This document shows positions 16,438 through 24,531 of a stretch of DNA of 47,848 bases, piece after piece; the stretch's first letter is position 1, and each line of letters opens with the position of its first letter. The position numbers were made by a program, and so were the translations under genes. The DNA comes from Rhizobium sp. Q54 (GTDB lineage Bacteria; Pseudomonadota; Alphaproteobacteria; Rickettsiales; UBA1997), in contig CAMCMF010000006.1 of the NCBI GenBank assembly GCA_945875865.1, positions 1 through 47,848 of the forward strand, in the 5' to 3' direction. Below the pieces are notes generated by a model, which was not told the DNA's origin, ran no database searches, and saw nothing but the letters and a program-made list of their open reading frames with translations.

Positions 16438-18054
16438 TTATGGGCGCCCTTTACCTACTGAATCTTTATTTGTAGGTAAATTATTTGCTGAACCAGTTTT
16501 TTTGCTACTCATATCGTCCCCGAGATTACTCATGACTTTCGAGACTTCTTGATATGCATCCAGCCTCATTTCACCACCCTTCATCATATTGTCATACCCC
16601 TCTGCCCTATTTGCGAGTGGATACAGTACCGGATCAACGATGTGGAGTACCTCATAATTATTATTGTCACCTGTATTGCCATCACTTTGCTCGCTGCCAC
16701 CAGCATGATATAATGGCTCATCCTCAATGATAGCTTCCGTTGAAGCAAGAACATAATGATTAGCGTCGACGCTTCTTAGCTGATTAAAATTTGCCGAGTT
16801 ACCCTCTGCTATGTAACTTGGCGAATTGTCATACAGAGGATCTGAAGCAATGATAGATTTCTTTAGATATGAATTTGCTTTAAATCCTACTTCTAATTGA
16901 GGACCCATTCCCACTCGTCCTTGCAAATTGGCTTTTACACCCTCAAGTCTTGTCTTCTCTGCACCCAGATCTTTTAGCGCATTGCCTGCAACTTTATCAC
17001 TTGCCACCGCATTATTTTTTTTCCCAACTTCTTGATGATTTTCTCCCTCCGTTGATGAAGACCCTCCATAGCCACCATCTTGACCTACTCTTATAAAACC
17101 TGCTCTTGAGGTTCCTCCAGTCGTGCCATCCAACCGAAGCTCAGCCTGCTCTAACTTCTCCTTCAATTCGTTCTCTTTACTCCTATCATCATTCCCCACA
17201 CCACGCGTCAAATAAAGAAAAGCTACCGCCGCAAAAAGTCCAAATCCCGGAATCGCTACGCTTAGAGCGATACAAGTTGCAGCCTTACCAGCGGTGATTG
17301 CCATGGCTTTGCCACTGATCTTACTACCTTCCGCCGCTTCCTTTAAGAATTTTTCTCGATCTTTTGTAATTTTCTCTTGGATCTTTTTCTTCGATGCATC
17401 AGAAAGCGCTGGAGCTTCTTGAGGTTGGGAAGGCTGATCGTCACCTTGAACTTTTTCTTGAGCTCCTGTAGTTATTACCTCCGTCGCACCTTCGCCAGAA
17501 ATACTGCGTTGTGCTTCTATGACTTTAGTTATGCGCTTATCTTGTGAAAGATTATCCTCACCCAAGAAAGCAAATTTTGTCATGACTTTAGCAAGCTCAA
17601 CCTCACTCTGCTTTTCATCATCAAGCTCGAGCATTGCCGCAATGAAAGAAAAGAAAGAGCTCAAACCAAAATCCACCGGGGAGGCTTTTTGCTTTTCCAG
17701 TATTAGAGTCAGCTTAGCTTGATTGTTGTCTTTATTACTTAGAATGTTTTGCACAGCTTGATAGCCTACCTTAGCTTCCCCTGGATTATGAAGAGCTTGG
17801 CTTATTTGGGCATTTTTAACTAATAGCTTTTTCTCATCTTCTGATATTGTTAAATTGAAGTTTTGTAAAGCTTCATCCATATTAACGAGAGTCTGATTAG
17901 CACCTTCAGTACCTCCATGAATGCTCCTAGGTATCTCATATCCATTTGCGTCAGTATTAGAACTGCTATTATCTATAATAGATGCCTCCACTAACTCTTC
18001 TTCGGCCGTTCTTTCAATTATTGTTCTCAGTGTTGGTTTATAATTCTTAGTCAT
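16438..18054 (-). CDS. Unknown protein with central membrane segment and EPIYA-like tyrosine motifs
   Basis: I recognise no family in this 538-residue protein. What is visible: a polar, helix-rich N-terminal half; a hydrophobic segment at about 250-283 (AITAGKAATCIALSVAIPGF, FGLFAAVAFLYL); a coiled-coil-like stretch just after (KENELKEKLEQAELRL); then a Gly/Ser/Asn-rich C-terminal half. The C-terminal half contains tyrosine motifs SDPLYDN (Y408), DEPLYHA (Y449), NNYEVL (Y467), DPVLYPL (Y478) and EGYDNM (Y487). NGYEIP (Y39) is near the N-terminus. EPLY and DPLY resemble the EPIYA-type sites that host kinases phosphorylate in CagA and Bartonella Bep effectors. The last 25 residues are lysine-rich. 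There is no signal peptide. ATG at 18054 is chosen for GGAGAG about 7 bases upstream. A secreted effector is my inference only. Confidence 0.75.
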   Translation of the reverse strand: MTKNYKPTLRTIIERTAEEELVEASIIDNSSSNTDANGYEIPRSIHGGTEGANQTLVNMDEALQNFNLTISEDEKKLLVKNAQISQALHNPGEAKVGYQAVQNILSNKDNNQAKLTLILEKQKASPVDFGLSSFFSFIAAMLELDDEKQSEVELAKVMTKFAFLGEDNLSQDKRITKVIEAQRSISGEGATEVITTGAQEKVQGDDQPSQPQEAPALSDASKKKIQEKITKDREKFLKEAAEGSKISGKAMAITAGKAATCIALSVAIPGFGLFAAVAFLYLTRGVGNDDRSKENELKEKLEQAELRLDGTTGGTSRAGFIRVGQDGGYGGSSSTEGENHQEVGKKNNAVASDKVAGNALKDLGAEKTRLEGVKANLQGRVGMGPQLEVGFKANSYLKKSIIASDPLYDNSPSYIAEGNSANFNQLRSVDANHYVLASTEAIIEDEPLYHAGGSEQSDGNTGDNNNYEVLHIVDPVLYPLANRAEGYDNMMKGGEMRLDAYQEVSKVMSNLGDDMSSKKTGSANNLPTNKDSVGKGRP

Positions 18055-18079
18055 AAATCTCTCCAATATTTAAAAAAAA

Positions 18080-18156
18080 TGGTGGGTGGTAGAAGACTCG
18101 AACTTCCGACCTCTACGATGTCAACGTAGCACTCTAACCAACTGAGCTAACCACCC
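18080..18156 (-). tRNA. tRNA-Val (anticodon GAC)
   Basis: The minus strand folds as a full cloverleaf: acceptor GGGTGGT/ACCACCC, D arm GCTCAGTTGGTTAGAGT, anticodon stem CTACG/CGTAG with loop TTGACAT (anticodon GAC, valine), and T arm with TTCGAGT. The 3' CCA is encoded (TGG at 18080-18082 on the plus strand). It lies just upstream of the unknown tyrosine-motif gene and is read in the same direction. Confidence 0.96.
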
Positions 18157-18306
18157 GAATAAAAACTAAAAAATCTTCAATCGCTTTTCTCCCCCGTTAT
18201 TCAACGGGGTCGAAGACGATTGAGATACTGGGAACGCGTCGCTTCGCTCCTTTTCCCGTTTTTATCTAAAAATGACCATTTAGGTCATTTTCTTAACGAT
18301 AAAAAC

Positions 18307-18330
18307 CTGAGCTAACCACCCCCGAATAAC
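18307..18330 (-). pseudogene. Duplicated 5' fragment of tRNA-Val
   Basis: CTGAGCTAACCACCC here is identical to 18142-18156, the first 15 nucleotides of tRNA-Val read on the minus strand, and the following GAATAA also matches after a two-base insertion. The rest of the tRNA is absent, so this copy is not functional. The duplication is 165 bp from the true gene. Confidence 0.75.
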
Positions 18331-18480
18331 AATTAGCAATTAACAATTGGTAATTAAGAATCGCAACAAAACTCTTGCGCTTCTTTTAAATCATATTCGG
18401 CCTAATTATCCTCTTTCAAGATGACGATAATTAGACCTATACCAAACTTGATTCAAGAAACCGACTTCATTTTTTTAGTT

Positions 18481-18552
18481 TGTCATCCCCGCGAAGGCGG
18501 GGATCCAGCTTGTCTAAAGATTCTCTGGATCCCCGCCTTCGCGGGGATGACA
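18481..18552. repeat. Inverted repeat with GTCATCCCCGCGAAGGCGGG arms
   Basis: Arms GTCATCCCCGCGAAGGCGGG plus GATCCAG and their complement surround a short centre (CTTGTCTAAAGATTCT). A related half-copy lies at 28891-28917. This type of repeat is widespread in bacterial genomes. It is about 100 bp upstream of queC. Confidence 0.9.
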
Positions 18553-18646
18553 CTGAAGAGTGATGTTATGACGAACAGACAAAAACCAATTACTATGACA
18601 ATCCGAAACTGATTATTTAAAAATATTATTTCTCAAAAAAAATTTT

Positions 18647-19327
18647 ATGAAAAAAGCAATCGTGCTGCTAAGTGGCGGACTTGATTCGACTACAGTTTTG
18701 GCAATCGCGAAAAAGTTTGGCTTTGAAATTTATGCTCTAAGTTTTTTTTACGGACAAAGACATGAAATTGAAATCACCGCCGCAACGAAAATTGCTAAAA
18801 ATTTTGGCGTCAAAGAACATAAAATTGCTAAAATCGATTTACGCCTTTTTGGCGGTTCCGCACTAACCGATGAAATTGCGGTGCCAAAAAAACAAGGTGC
18901 TGATGATGAAATTCCCGTCACTTACGTCCCCGCCCGCAACACAATTTTCCTTTCCTTCGCGCTAGCTTATGCCGAAGTGATTGGTGCTTTCGATATTTTT
19001 ATCGGAGTTAATGCCGTAGATTATAGCGGCTATCCCGATTGTCGTCCGGATTTTATTGCAGCTTTTGAAAAACTGGCAGACTTGGCAACCGCTGCTGGCG
19101 TTGATCACAAAGGCCATTTCAAAATTCACGCTCCTCTCATGAAAATGGGTAAAAAAGAAATTATTGAAGAAGGAATAAAGCTCGGCGTTGATTATTCCCA
19201 AACTCATTCCTGCTACGATCCAATTGAAAAAGATGAGAAGTTTTATCCCTGCCAAAAATGCGATTCTTGTCGCTTACGGATGGAAGGATTTGTTGCGGCT
19301 GGGTTGTGTGATCCTCTTCTTTCTTAA
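18647..19327 (+). CDS. queC: 7-cyano-7-deazaguanine synthase
   Basis: QueC converts 7-carboxy-7-deazaguanine to preQ0 in queuosine biosynthesis, using ATP and ammonia. The 226-residue protein starts [15 protein letters not shown], the PP-loop ATP motif. It has [17 protein letters not shown] and [15 protein letters not shown] in the middle. The C-terminus carries the zinc-binding pattern HSCYDP...[12 protein letters not shown]. Length is normal. No other queuosine genes are adjacent. Confidence 0.97.
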   Translation: MKKAIVLLSGGLDSTTVLAIAKKFGFEIYALSFFYGQRHEIEITAATKIAKNFGVKEHKIAKIDLRLFGGSALTDEIAVPKKQGADDEIPVTYVPARNTIFLSFALAYAEVIGAFDIFIGVNAVDYSGYPDCRPDFIAAFEKLADLATAAGVDHKGHFKIHAPLMKMGKKEIIEEGIKLGVDYSQTHSCYDPIEKDEKFYPCQKCDSCRLRMEGFVAAGLCDPLLS

Positions 19328-19470
19328 CCCTCTTTGAAAAAGAGGGTGGCATCGCGTGAGCGATGACGGGTGATTCTCTTAAACCCAGATCCGTCATTAG
19401 AAATTCAGGATACTTTACCAAAATCCTCCGACCTCAGCTTCGCTTCGGCCACCTCCTTTTGCAAAGGAGG
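19328..19470. repeat. Palindrome cluster downstream of queC
   Basis: CCCTCTTTGAAAAAGAGGG (19328-19346), CATCGCGTGAGCGATG (19350-19365) and CCTCCTTTTGCAAAGGAGG (19452-19470) are separate hairpins in a non-coding stretch. The first and last are variants of one motif in the same orientation, separated by about 105 bp, and may be the ends of a degraded repeat unit. The first could end queC transcription. Confidence 0.6.
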
Positions 19471-19477
19471 CTAAGAC

Positions 19478-19512
19478 AAAAAAAAGCCCCCGGGAATTTC
19501 TTCTCGGAGGCT
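19478..19512 (-). terminator. Rho-independent terminator of acpP
   Basis: On the minus strand GCCTCCGAG and CCCGGGGGC form a 9-position stem with one mismatch and a loop AAGAAATT, followed by a run of eight T. It begins about 25 bases after the acpP stop. Confidence 0.85.
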
Positions 19513-19537
19513 CAATTTTTGTCGCTAGACGCCGCAA

Positions 19538-19780
19538 TTACATATTTTCAGAAATGTATTTAACAGCGCTGCCAACAGTTGTGATTTTTTCAGCAGCTTC
19601 GTCTGGAATTTCGATTCCGAACTCTTCTTCAAAAGCCATAACCAATTCAACTTGATCCAAACTATCAGCACCAAGATCATCGATGAAGCTTGCTACTTCA
19701 GTAACTTTAACTTCTTCAGCTCCCAAATGGTTGATAATAATTTTTTTAACTCTGTCAAAAATCTCGTTGTTGTTAGTCAT
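19538..19780 (-). CDS. acpP: Acyl carrier protein
   Basis: The 80-residue acidic protein carries growing fatty-acyl chains on a 4'-phosphopantetheine attached to Ser40 in the motif [20 protein letters not shown]. The helices and the [20 protein letters not shown] end are standard. ATG at 19780 gives the normal length; the longer frame upstream has no ACP similarity. It is probably monocistronic, with a terminator just downstream. No fab genes are adjacent. Confidence 0.97.
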   Translation of the reverse strand: MTNNNEIFDRVKKIIINHLGAEEVKVTEVASFIDDLGADSLDQVELVMAFEEEFGIEIPDEAAEKITTVGSAVKYISENM

Positions 19781-19957
19781 AAATTTAACTGATTGGTTAG
19801 TAGAATAAGTTCGTAAAAAACTTTGAGAAAAATCTCGCTTAAGAAGCCTGTGTGGCTCCCTCAAGGGCGGCGGAAGCTAGAAGGCGAAAATTAAATAGCA
19901 AATATAAAACTACAAAATGTTTCATGCCTCGCTAAGCCTTACTAATAAAGGCTGCAG

Positions 19958-20881
19958 CTAGGGCATGATCGCCATGATTTCTTCGCCACGACTCGCAAAT
20001 TTTCCATCATTAAAAAATGGTAAAATGCTTAAAAATTTATCTAAAAACTTTTTATCACTTTGAGAAATTTCAACTTCGTGAATTGGTAAATTTTTTACAT
20101 CCACTTTTAGGCTTTCGAGATATTTTATTGCATCCGCTTTGCTGCCAACTTTATCAACTAAACCGATTTCCAAAGCCTGTCTTCCGGTAAAAGCGCGACC
20201 ATCGAAAGCAATATCGAGCATTTTTTTGTTCAATTTTTCGCCTCTTCTAGCCTTAACTAAATCAGTAAAAAATTTATAAGAATCATCGATTGAACCTTGA
20301 ATAACCTGATCAACTAGTGGATTAGTTTTTTCAAATGGTGACGGAGAACCTTTCATCGGTGCCGATTTGTAAGTGCGTAATTTAACTCCAATTTTTTCGG
20401 CTAAAACTTCAACATTCGGCGCTTCCATCAAAACCCCAATTGAACCTGTAAGCGTGCCATTATGAGCTACGATATAATCTGCCGCAATCGCTGCCATGTA
20501 GCCACCCGAAGCCGCGACAGATCCCATCAAAACCACCAGCGGTTTTTTTTCTGCAATTGCGCGCAAATCATTAAATAGAATTTCGCTGCCAACAATTCCG
20601 CCGCCTGGACTGTCAATATTGACGATTACAGCCTTGATTGAATCTTCATCAGCAATTTCTTTAAGAATTTTACTTCTAAAATCATCTTCAAAAATCACCT
20701 GATCAAGCTTGATGCTAGCAATTGAAGCCTCTTCAATCATACCGCCTTCAAAGCCAAAACCAAAGATGGATTTCAACAATAAAAATGAAGTAAACACCGC
20801 CAACATCAGTGCGACATTTTTCCACTTATGCACTTTGTCTTTGAGGTAAATTAACGCTGCGATGTGATTTGGCGATTGCAT
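19958..20881 (-). CDS. sppA: Signal peptide peptidase SppA, short (36 kDa) type
   Basis: This 307-residue inner-membrane serine peptidase degrades cleaved signal peptides. An N-terminal membrane anchor lies at about 22-43 (VALMLAVFTSFLLLKSIFGF). The catalytic Ser is in VLMGSVAASGGYMAA, and the general-base Lys is in TYKSAPMKGSPSPFE. IDSPGGGIVGSE is the oxyanion segment. ATG at 20881 is used. An in-frame TTG farther upstream would add 15 residues (SAIALAKAD...) encoded by a palindromic repeat (20899-20980) that is unlikely to be original. It follows rpsA in the same direction. Confidence 0.93.
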   Translation of the reverse strand: MQSPNHIAALIYLKDKVHKWKNVALMLAVFTSFLLLKSIFGFGFEGGMIEEASIASIKLDQVIFEDDFRSKILKEIADEDSIKAVIVNIDSPGGGIVGSEILFNDLRAIAEKKPLVVLMGSVAASGGYMAAIAADYIVAHNGTLTGSIGVLMEAPNVEVLAEKIGVKLRTYKSAPMKGSPSPFEKTNPLVDQVIQGSIDDSYKFFTDLVKARRGEKLNKKMLDIAFDGRAFTGRQALEIGLVDKVGSKADAIKYLESLKVDVKNLPIHEVEISQSDKKFLDKFLSILPFFNDGKFASRGEEIMAIMP

Positions 20882-20898
20882 AATTTTGATAAAAAAAT

Positions 20899-20980
20899 CC
20901 GCCTTCGCCAAGGCTATGGCGGACAAGTCCGCTATTTTATGCGAACGAGCCTGCCTGCCGAAGCTTTAGCGAAGGCGGGA
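20899..20980. repeat. CCGCCTTCGC-type inverted repeat between rpsA and sppA
   Basis: Arms CCGCCTTCGCCAAGGC and GCTTTAGCGAAGGCGGG flank a centre containing GGCGGACAAGTCCGC, itself palindromic. It fills the gap between rpsA and sppA, overlaps the upstream in-frame extension of sppA, and could attenuate read-through. Confidence 0.75.
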
Positions 20981-20983
20981 ATT

Positions 20984-22702
20984 TTACTCTTTATTTTCAA
21001 CTACTGAAAGCGAGCCAAGAACGTCGCCAGCGATACTGCCGATTGTTGCTCCGCTAGAAGACTCAGAATAAATATGAGCTTCTTGCTCTTCGGCTTCCAT
21101 GTCTTTGATTGAAAGAAGCAATTTGCCGCTGATTTTATTGAACATCATGACTTTTGCTTCCAAACGATCACCGACTTCGAATTTTTCAGTGCGTTGGTTT
21201 TGTTTATTTCTAGAAAGATCAAGTCTTTTGATGATAGCTTTCAAGCCAGAATCCAACTCAACTTCTAAGAAATCTTTTTTAACCGCAATCACCACGCAAG
21301 ACACGATCGAATTTTCAGAAATTTTATCGATTTCATCTTGGAAGTTTTTGATGTCTAATTGTCTGATACCTAGAGAAATGCGTTCTTTTTCGTAGTTGCT
21401 GCCCAAAACCATAACTTTGATTTTATCGCCCGATTTATATTTCTTTTGGATTTCTTCGTTGATGCCGCCATTAGCGATGTCAGAAGCATGAACTAAACCA
21501 TCAACTCCACTGTCAAATCCAACGAATAAACCGAATTCAGTGAAGTTACGAACTACACCTTCAACGATATCGCCGACTTTATTTTTTTCCGAGAAAGCCT
21601 GCCAAGGATTTTTCTCACATTGCTTCATACCCAAAGAGATACGGTGGCTTTGAGAGTTAACGTCAAGCACCATCACTTCAACTTCAGTTCCAGCAGCAAT
21701 TCCTTTATTTGGAGTGGTGTTATTTTTCAACCAGCTCATTTCAGAAACGTGAACTAAACCTTCGATACCAGGTTCGATTTCAATGAAAGCGCCGTAGCTC
21801 GTGATGTTAGTCACTTTACCTTTCAGAGTTGCGCCCACTGGATATCTTTGAGAAATAGATTCCCAAGGATTTTGCTGCAATTGCTTCATGCCAAGAGACA
21901 CGCGCTTGGTTGCTTCGTCATATTTAATGACTTGAACTTTGATTTGTTGACCAACTTTTAAAACTTCTGATGGATGTTTAACACGGCACCAAGAAATATC
22001 AGTTAAGTGCAATAGACCGTCGAAACTTCCGAAATCAACGAAGGCGCCGTAGTCAGTAATATTTTTAACCATACCGTCAAGCGCATCACCAACTTTGATG
22101 GTTGAAAGAACTTTGTCTTTTTCAACATTGCGTTGAGATTCAAGCACAGCTCTTCTAGAAACCACAACGTTTCCGCGGATTTCATCAATTTTAAGAACTT
22201 GTAATTTTTCAACTTTTCCGATCAAGAAAGCATCGTCAGAAAGAAGAACGGTATCAACTTGGCTTTTTGGTAAGAAACAAGTGATGCCATTAATGTCAGC
22301 AGCGTAGCCGCCTTTAACACGTCCGAGGATTTTTCCTTCGATGGTAGTTTTATCTTCGAGGCAATGTTTCAAGAAGTTCCAGTTATTGTGACGGCGCGCG
22401 TTTTCGCGGCTGATCACCAATTCGCCTCTTCTATTTTCCAAGCGCTCAAGAAACACGTCTACAACGTCACCTTCATTGATTTCGCCATCGCGTTTAAATT
22501 CCATGATGTCGACGAATCCTACAGATTTCGCACCAATATCAACTGCTACACCCTTATCCTGGATACCAACAATTACACCCTTTACAACGGTGCCTTCAAC
22601 AAGCTGTTGACTGTCTTTTTCATATTCTTCGAAAAGCTCAGCAAAATTTTCTTGAGCAAATGGATTAATATCCTGCTCGTTAGTTTGTGTTTTAGTAGTC
22701 AT
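20984..22702 (-). CDS. rpsA: 30S ribosomal protein S1
   Basis: The 572-residue protein contains six S1 (OB-fold) repeats, seen as repeated VKNITDYGAFVDFG, VTNITSYGAFIEIE and VRNFTEFGLFVGFD blocks, each ending RISLGMKQ-like. S1 recruits mRNA to the 30S subunit. Length is normal for Alphaproteobacteria. In many proteobacteria cmk precedes rpsA, whereas here cmk is 11 kb away at 33646-34272. No IHF subunit gene follows. Confidence 0.98.
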   Translation of the reverse strand: MTTKTQTNEQDINPFAQENFAELFEEYEKDSQQLVEGTVVKGVIVGIQDKGVAVDIGAKSVGFVDIMEFKRDGEINEGDVVDVFLERLENRRGELVISRENARRHNNWNFLKHCLEDKTTIEGKILGRVKGGYAADINGITCFLPKSQVDTVLLSDDAFLIGKVEKLQVLKIDEIRGNVVVSRRAVLESQRNVEKDKVLSTIKVGDALDGMVKNITDYGAFVDFGSFDGLLHLTDISWCRVKHPSEVLKVGQQIKVQVIKYDEATKRVSLGMKQLQQNPWESISQRYPVGATLKGKVTNITSYGAFIEIEPGIEGLVHVSEMSWLKNNTTPNKGIAAGTEVEVMVLDVNSQSHRISLGMKQCEKNPWQAFSEKNKVGDIVEGVVRNFTEFGLFVGFDSGVDGLVHASDIANGGINEEIQKKYKSGDKIKVMVLGSNYEKERISLGIRQLDIKNFQDEIDKISENSIVSCVVIAVKKDFLEVELDSGLKAIIKRLDLSRNKQNQRTEKFEVGDRLEAKVMMFNKISGKLLLSIKDMEAEEQEAHIYSESSSGATIGSIAGDVLGSLSVVENKE

Positions 22703-22847
22703 GTTTTGGAAATAATGAAAACCTATGTAGCGCGCGTGTTGTTTAGGTCGGCGCCGGCTTTCTGGTTAGAAGTTTTAGTAATTTTTTAATTCAAATCTAA
22801 ACGATTTAAATATCTCTCTTCATGGAAAAGAGGCGGGCAAAGTATTG

Positions 22848-22917
22848 GGCAATTAGCAATTAACAAGTAGCAATTTCTGAATTTGTTAATTGCTAATTGT
22901 TAGTTGCTAATTGCAAT
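22848..22917. repeat. TTAATTG-rich inverted repeat upstream of iscR
   Basis: AATTAGCAATTAACAAGTAG and a complementary TTAATTGCTAATTGTTAGTT form an imperfect inverted repeat. The same words occur at 18330-18356, 25762-25858, 31190-31250 and 47694-47714, and inside the ABC ATPase gene at 37448-37484. It lies 45 bp before the iscR start codon. Confidence 0.75.
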
Positions 22918-22920
22918 AAT

Positions 22921-22942
22921 AACCTAGTAAAACAGTCGGACA
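22921..22942. promoter_or_regulatory. Candidate IscR operator
   Basis: AACCTAGTAAAACAGTCGGA followed by C is an imperfect dyad whose right half AGTCGGAC fits the type 1 IscR site (AGTC then purine-rich). It lies about 22 bp before iscR, the position where Fe-S IscR represses its own operon in other bacteria. The left half fits less well, so this is a suggestion only. Confidence 0.4.
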
Positions 22943-22963
22943 AATTTTCCCTCACAAAAAAAT

Positions 22964-23359
22964 ATGATCTTAACAACAAAAGCGCGCTACGCCGTGATGG
23001 CAGTGTTAGAAATTTCTGATGACTCAACTGGTCAACCGCTATCTTTGCTCACTATTTCTCAACGCCAAAAAATTTCGCTTTCTTACCTCGAACAGATTTT
23101 TTCGCATTTAAAAAAATCCGGCATCGTCTCTTCAGTTAAAGGCCCTGGCGGCGGATATATTTTAGAAAAAAAACGCGATGAAATTACAGTTGCCCAAATC
23201 GTAAAAGCCATTGGCGAACCGATAAAAATGACGCGCTGCAAAACTGAGAAAAAAGGCTGCGTCAATGTCGGCGTGAAATGCAAAACTCACCATTTGTGGC
23301 ACGGTTTGGAAAATAGAATTTACGATTATCTCGATTCAATTTCGCTGCAGAATTTATGA
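22964..23359 (+). CDS. iscR: Rrf2-family Fe-S regulator IscR
   Basis: The 131-residue regulator has the Rrf2 winged helix (MILTTKARYAVMAVLEIS, LSYLEQIFSHLKKSGIVSSV, GPGGGYIL). Its cluster-binding segment is MTRCKTEKKGCVNVGVKCKTHHLW, with Cys spacing CX6CX6C and a following His. E. coli IscR has CX5CX5C, so each loop here is one residue longer. With a 2Fe-2S cluster bound it would repress the isc operon. Its stop overlaps the iscS1 start (ATGA), and it heads a seven-gene operon. Confidence 0.95.
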   Translation: MILTTKARYAVMAVLEISDDSTGQPLSLLTISQRQKISLSYLEQIFSHLKKSGIVSSVKGPGGGYILEKKRDEITVAQIVKAIGEPIKMTRCKTEKKGCVNVGVKCKTHHLWHGLENRIYDYLDSISLQNL

Positions 23360-24459
23360 TTTTTCTTGATTACAACTCTACAACAAAAATAGCTCCTGAA
23401 GCTTTGTCTAAAATGCTCGAGGCCTATCAACATCCGCTCAATAGTTCATCAACTCATCACTTGGGAAGATTGGCAAGTCAGCTCGTTGAAGAAGCGCGAA
23501 ATGAATTAAAAAATCTACTCAACGCCCATACTTACGAAGTGGTTTTCAACAGCGGTTCAACCGAAGCAACCAACATGGTTTTCTTCGGCACTGATGTGAA
23601 AAAAATTCTCTTCTGCACTTTCGAACATTCTTCTGTTTTCAATTGTCGTCCCACTGATAAGGAAATTATCGAAATCAAAGCTTTGAAAAATGGTTTGATT
23701 GATCTTGATGATTTAGAAAAAAAATTGCCGCAAGATGGCAGTTTCATTCTCTCTCTAATGCTTGCCAATAATGAAACCGGCGCCATTCAAAAACTTGAAG
23801 AAGTTGCAAAATTAACTCACCAAAAAGGCGGATTATTTCATTGCGACATCGTACAAGCAGCCGGAAAAATTCCGGTGGATTTAGAAAAAATTAACGCCGA
23901 TTTCGCTTCGATTTCAGCCCACAAAATCAATGGCCCTCAAGGAGTTGGAGCTCTTTTATTCCGCAAAGCTCTCGAAATAAAACCATTAATTTACGGCGGC
24001 AAACAAGAAAAATCTAAACGGGCAGGAACCGTGAATGTCGCTGGAATTGCTGGCTTCGGCGCAGCTTGCAAATTAGCCGCAAAAAAAATTGATCTTTATA
24101 AAAATGTCGAAATTTTGCGCGATGAAATGGAAGCGGAGATAAAAAAAATCGGCGGATCTGATGTCGAAATTTTTTCAAACCAAGTCGCTCGCCTTCCCAA
24201 TACCAGCTACATCGCGACCAAAAATGCCGACGCCCAAACACAATTAATAAATTTCGATTTAAACAAAATTTGCGTCAGCGCCGGACCGGCTTGCACTTCT
24301 GGAACCACCGCAGAATCACGAGTTTTAAAAGCGATGGGAATTGCAGCAGAATTTTCCAAAAGCGCTATTCGCGTGAGCTTAGGCACTGAAACCACAGCCG
24401 ATGAAATAAAAAAATTCATCGCGGTGTGGAGCGAATTTTACACAAGAAATAAAAAATAA
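23356..24459 (+). CDS. Cysteine desulfurase paralogue (first of a tandem pair)
   Basis: The 367-residue PLP enzyme is of the NifS/IscS family. It has STHHLGRLA, GSTEATNM, LANNETGAIQ, FHCDIVQAAGKIP, the PLP lysine in SISAHKINGPQGVG, and the catalytic Cys loop SAGPACTSGTTAESRVL. It is shorter than IscS (about 404) and diverges from the [16 protein letters not shown] consensus of true IscS, so it may serve a different acceptor. A tandem pair is a Rickettsiales-type arrangement from memory. It overlaps iscR by 4 bases. Confidence 0.9.
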   Translation: MIFLDYNSTTKIAPEALSKMLEAYQHPLNSSSTHHLGRLASQLVEEARNELKNLLNAHTYEVVFNSGSTEATNMVFFGTDVKKILFCTFEHSSVFNCRPTDKEIIEIKALKNGLIDLDDLEKKLPQDGSFILSLMLANNETGAIQKLEEVAKLTHQKGGLFHCDIVQAAGKIPVDLEKINADFASISAHKINGPQGVGALLFRKALEIKPLIYGGKQEKSKRAGTVNVAGIAGFGAACKLAAKKIDLYKNVEILRDEMEAEIKKIGGSDVEIFSNQVARLPNTSYIATKNADAQTQLINFDLNKICVSAGPACTSGTTAESRVLKAMGIAAEFSKSAIRVSLGTETTADEIKKFIAVWSEFYTRNKK

Positions 24460-24460
24460 A

Positions 24461-24503
24461 CTCGGTCTGTTATACTCCCTCAAGGGGAGGATAACGGGCC
24501 GAG
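24461..24503 (+). other. Strong RNA hairpin between the two cysteine desulfurase genes
   Basis: CTCGGTCTGTTATACTCCC and GGGGAGGATAACGGGCCGAG pair into a stem of about 20 positions with a small TCAA loop. No U-tract follows, so it is not a canonical terminator. It would sit in the isc transcript after iscS1 and could adjust relative amounts of upstream and downstream messages, or be a remnant of an inserted repeat. Confidence 0.7.
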
Positions 24504-24531
24504 CTCTACTAACTTAAATATTCCAAAATAA

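Larger units (their letters stand above)
18157..18646. repeat. Repeat-rich intergenic region with a tRNA-Val 5' fragment
   Basis: This 490 bp stretch has no gene. It holds a CCCCGTTATTCAACGGGG hairpin (about 18191-18208) and a nested palindrome at about 18258-18306 with outer arms GTTTTTATC/GATAAAAAC around AAATGACC/GGTCATTT. At 18307-18321 CTGAGCTAACCACCC exactly repeats the 5' end of the tRNA gene. TTAATTG-type repeats lie at 18330-18356. A unit at 18437-18468 has an inverted relative at 36698-36729. A strong inverted repeat lies at 18481-18552. Confidence 0.75.

Noticed and set aside
16425-16448. Possible MITE remnant (AGGGCATTT then GGGCGCCCTTTA)
   Set aside because: Only the first and last few bases match, and the flanks TCTA and TTTA differ. 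Too short to claim.
20882-20926. N-terminal extension of SppA from TTG at 20926
   Set aside because: The added 15 residues come from a palindromic repeat; ATG at 20881 leaves a normal membrane anchor.
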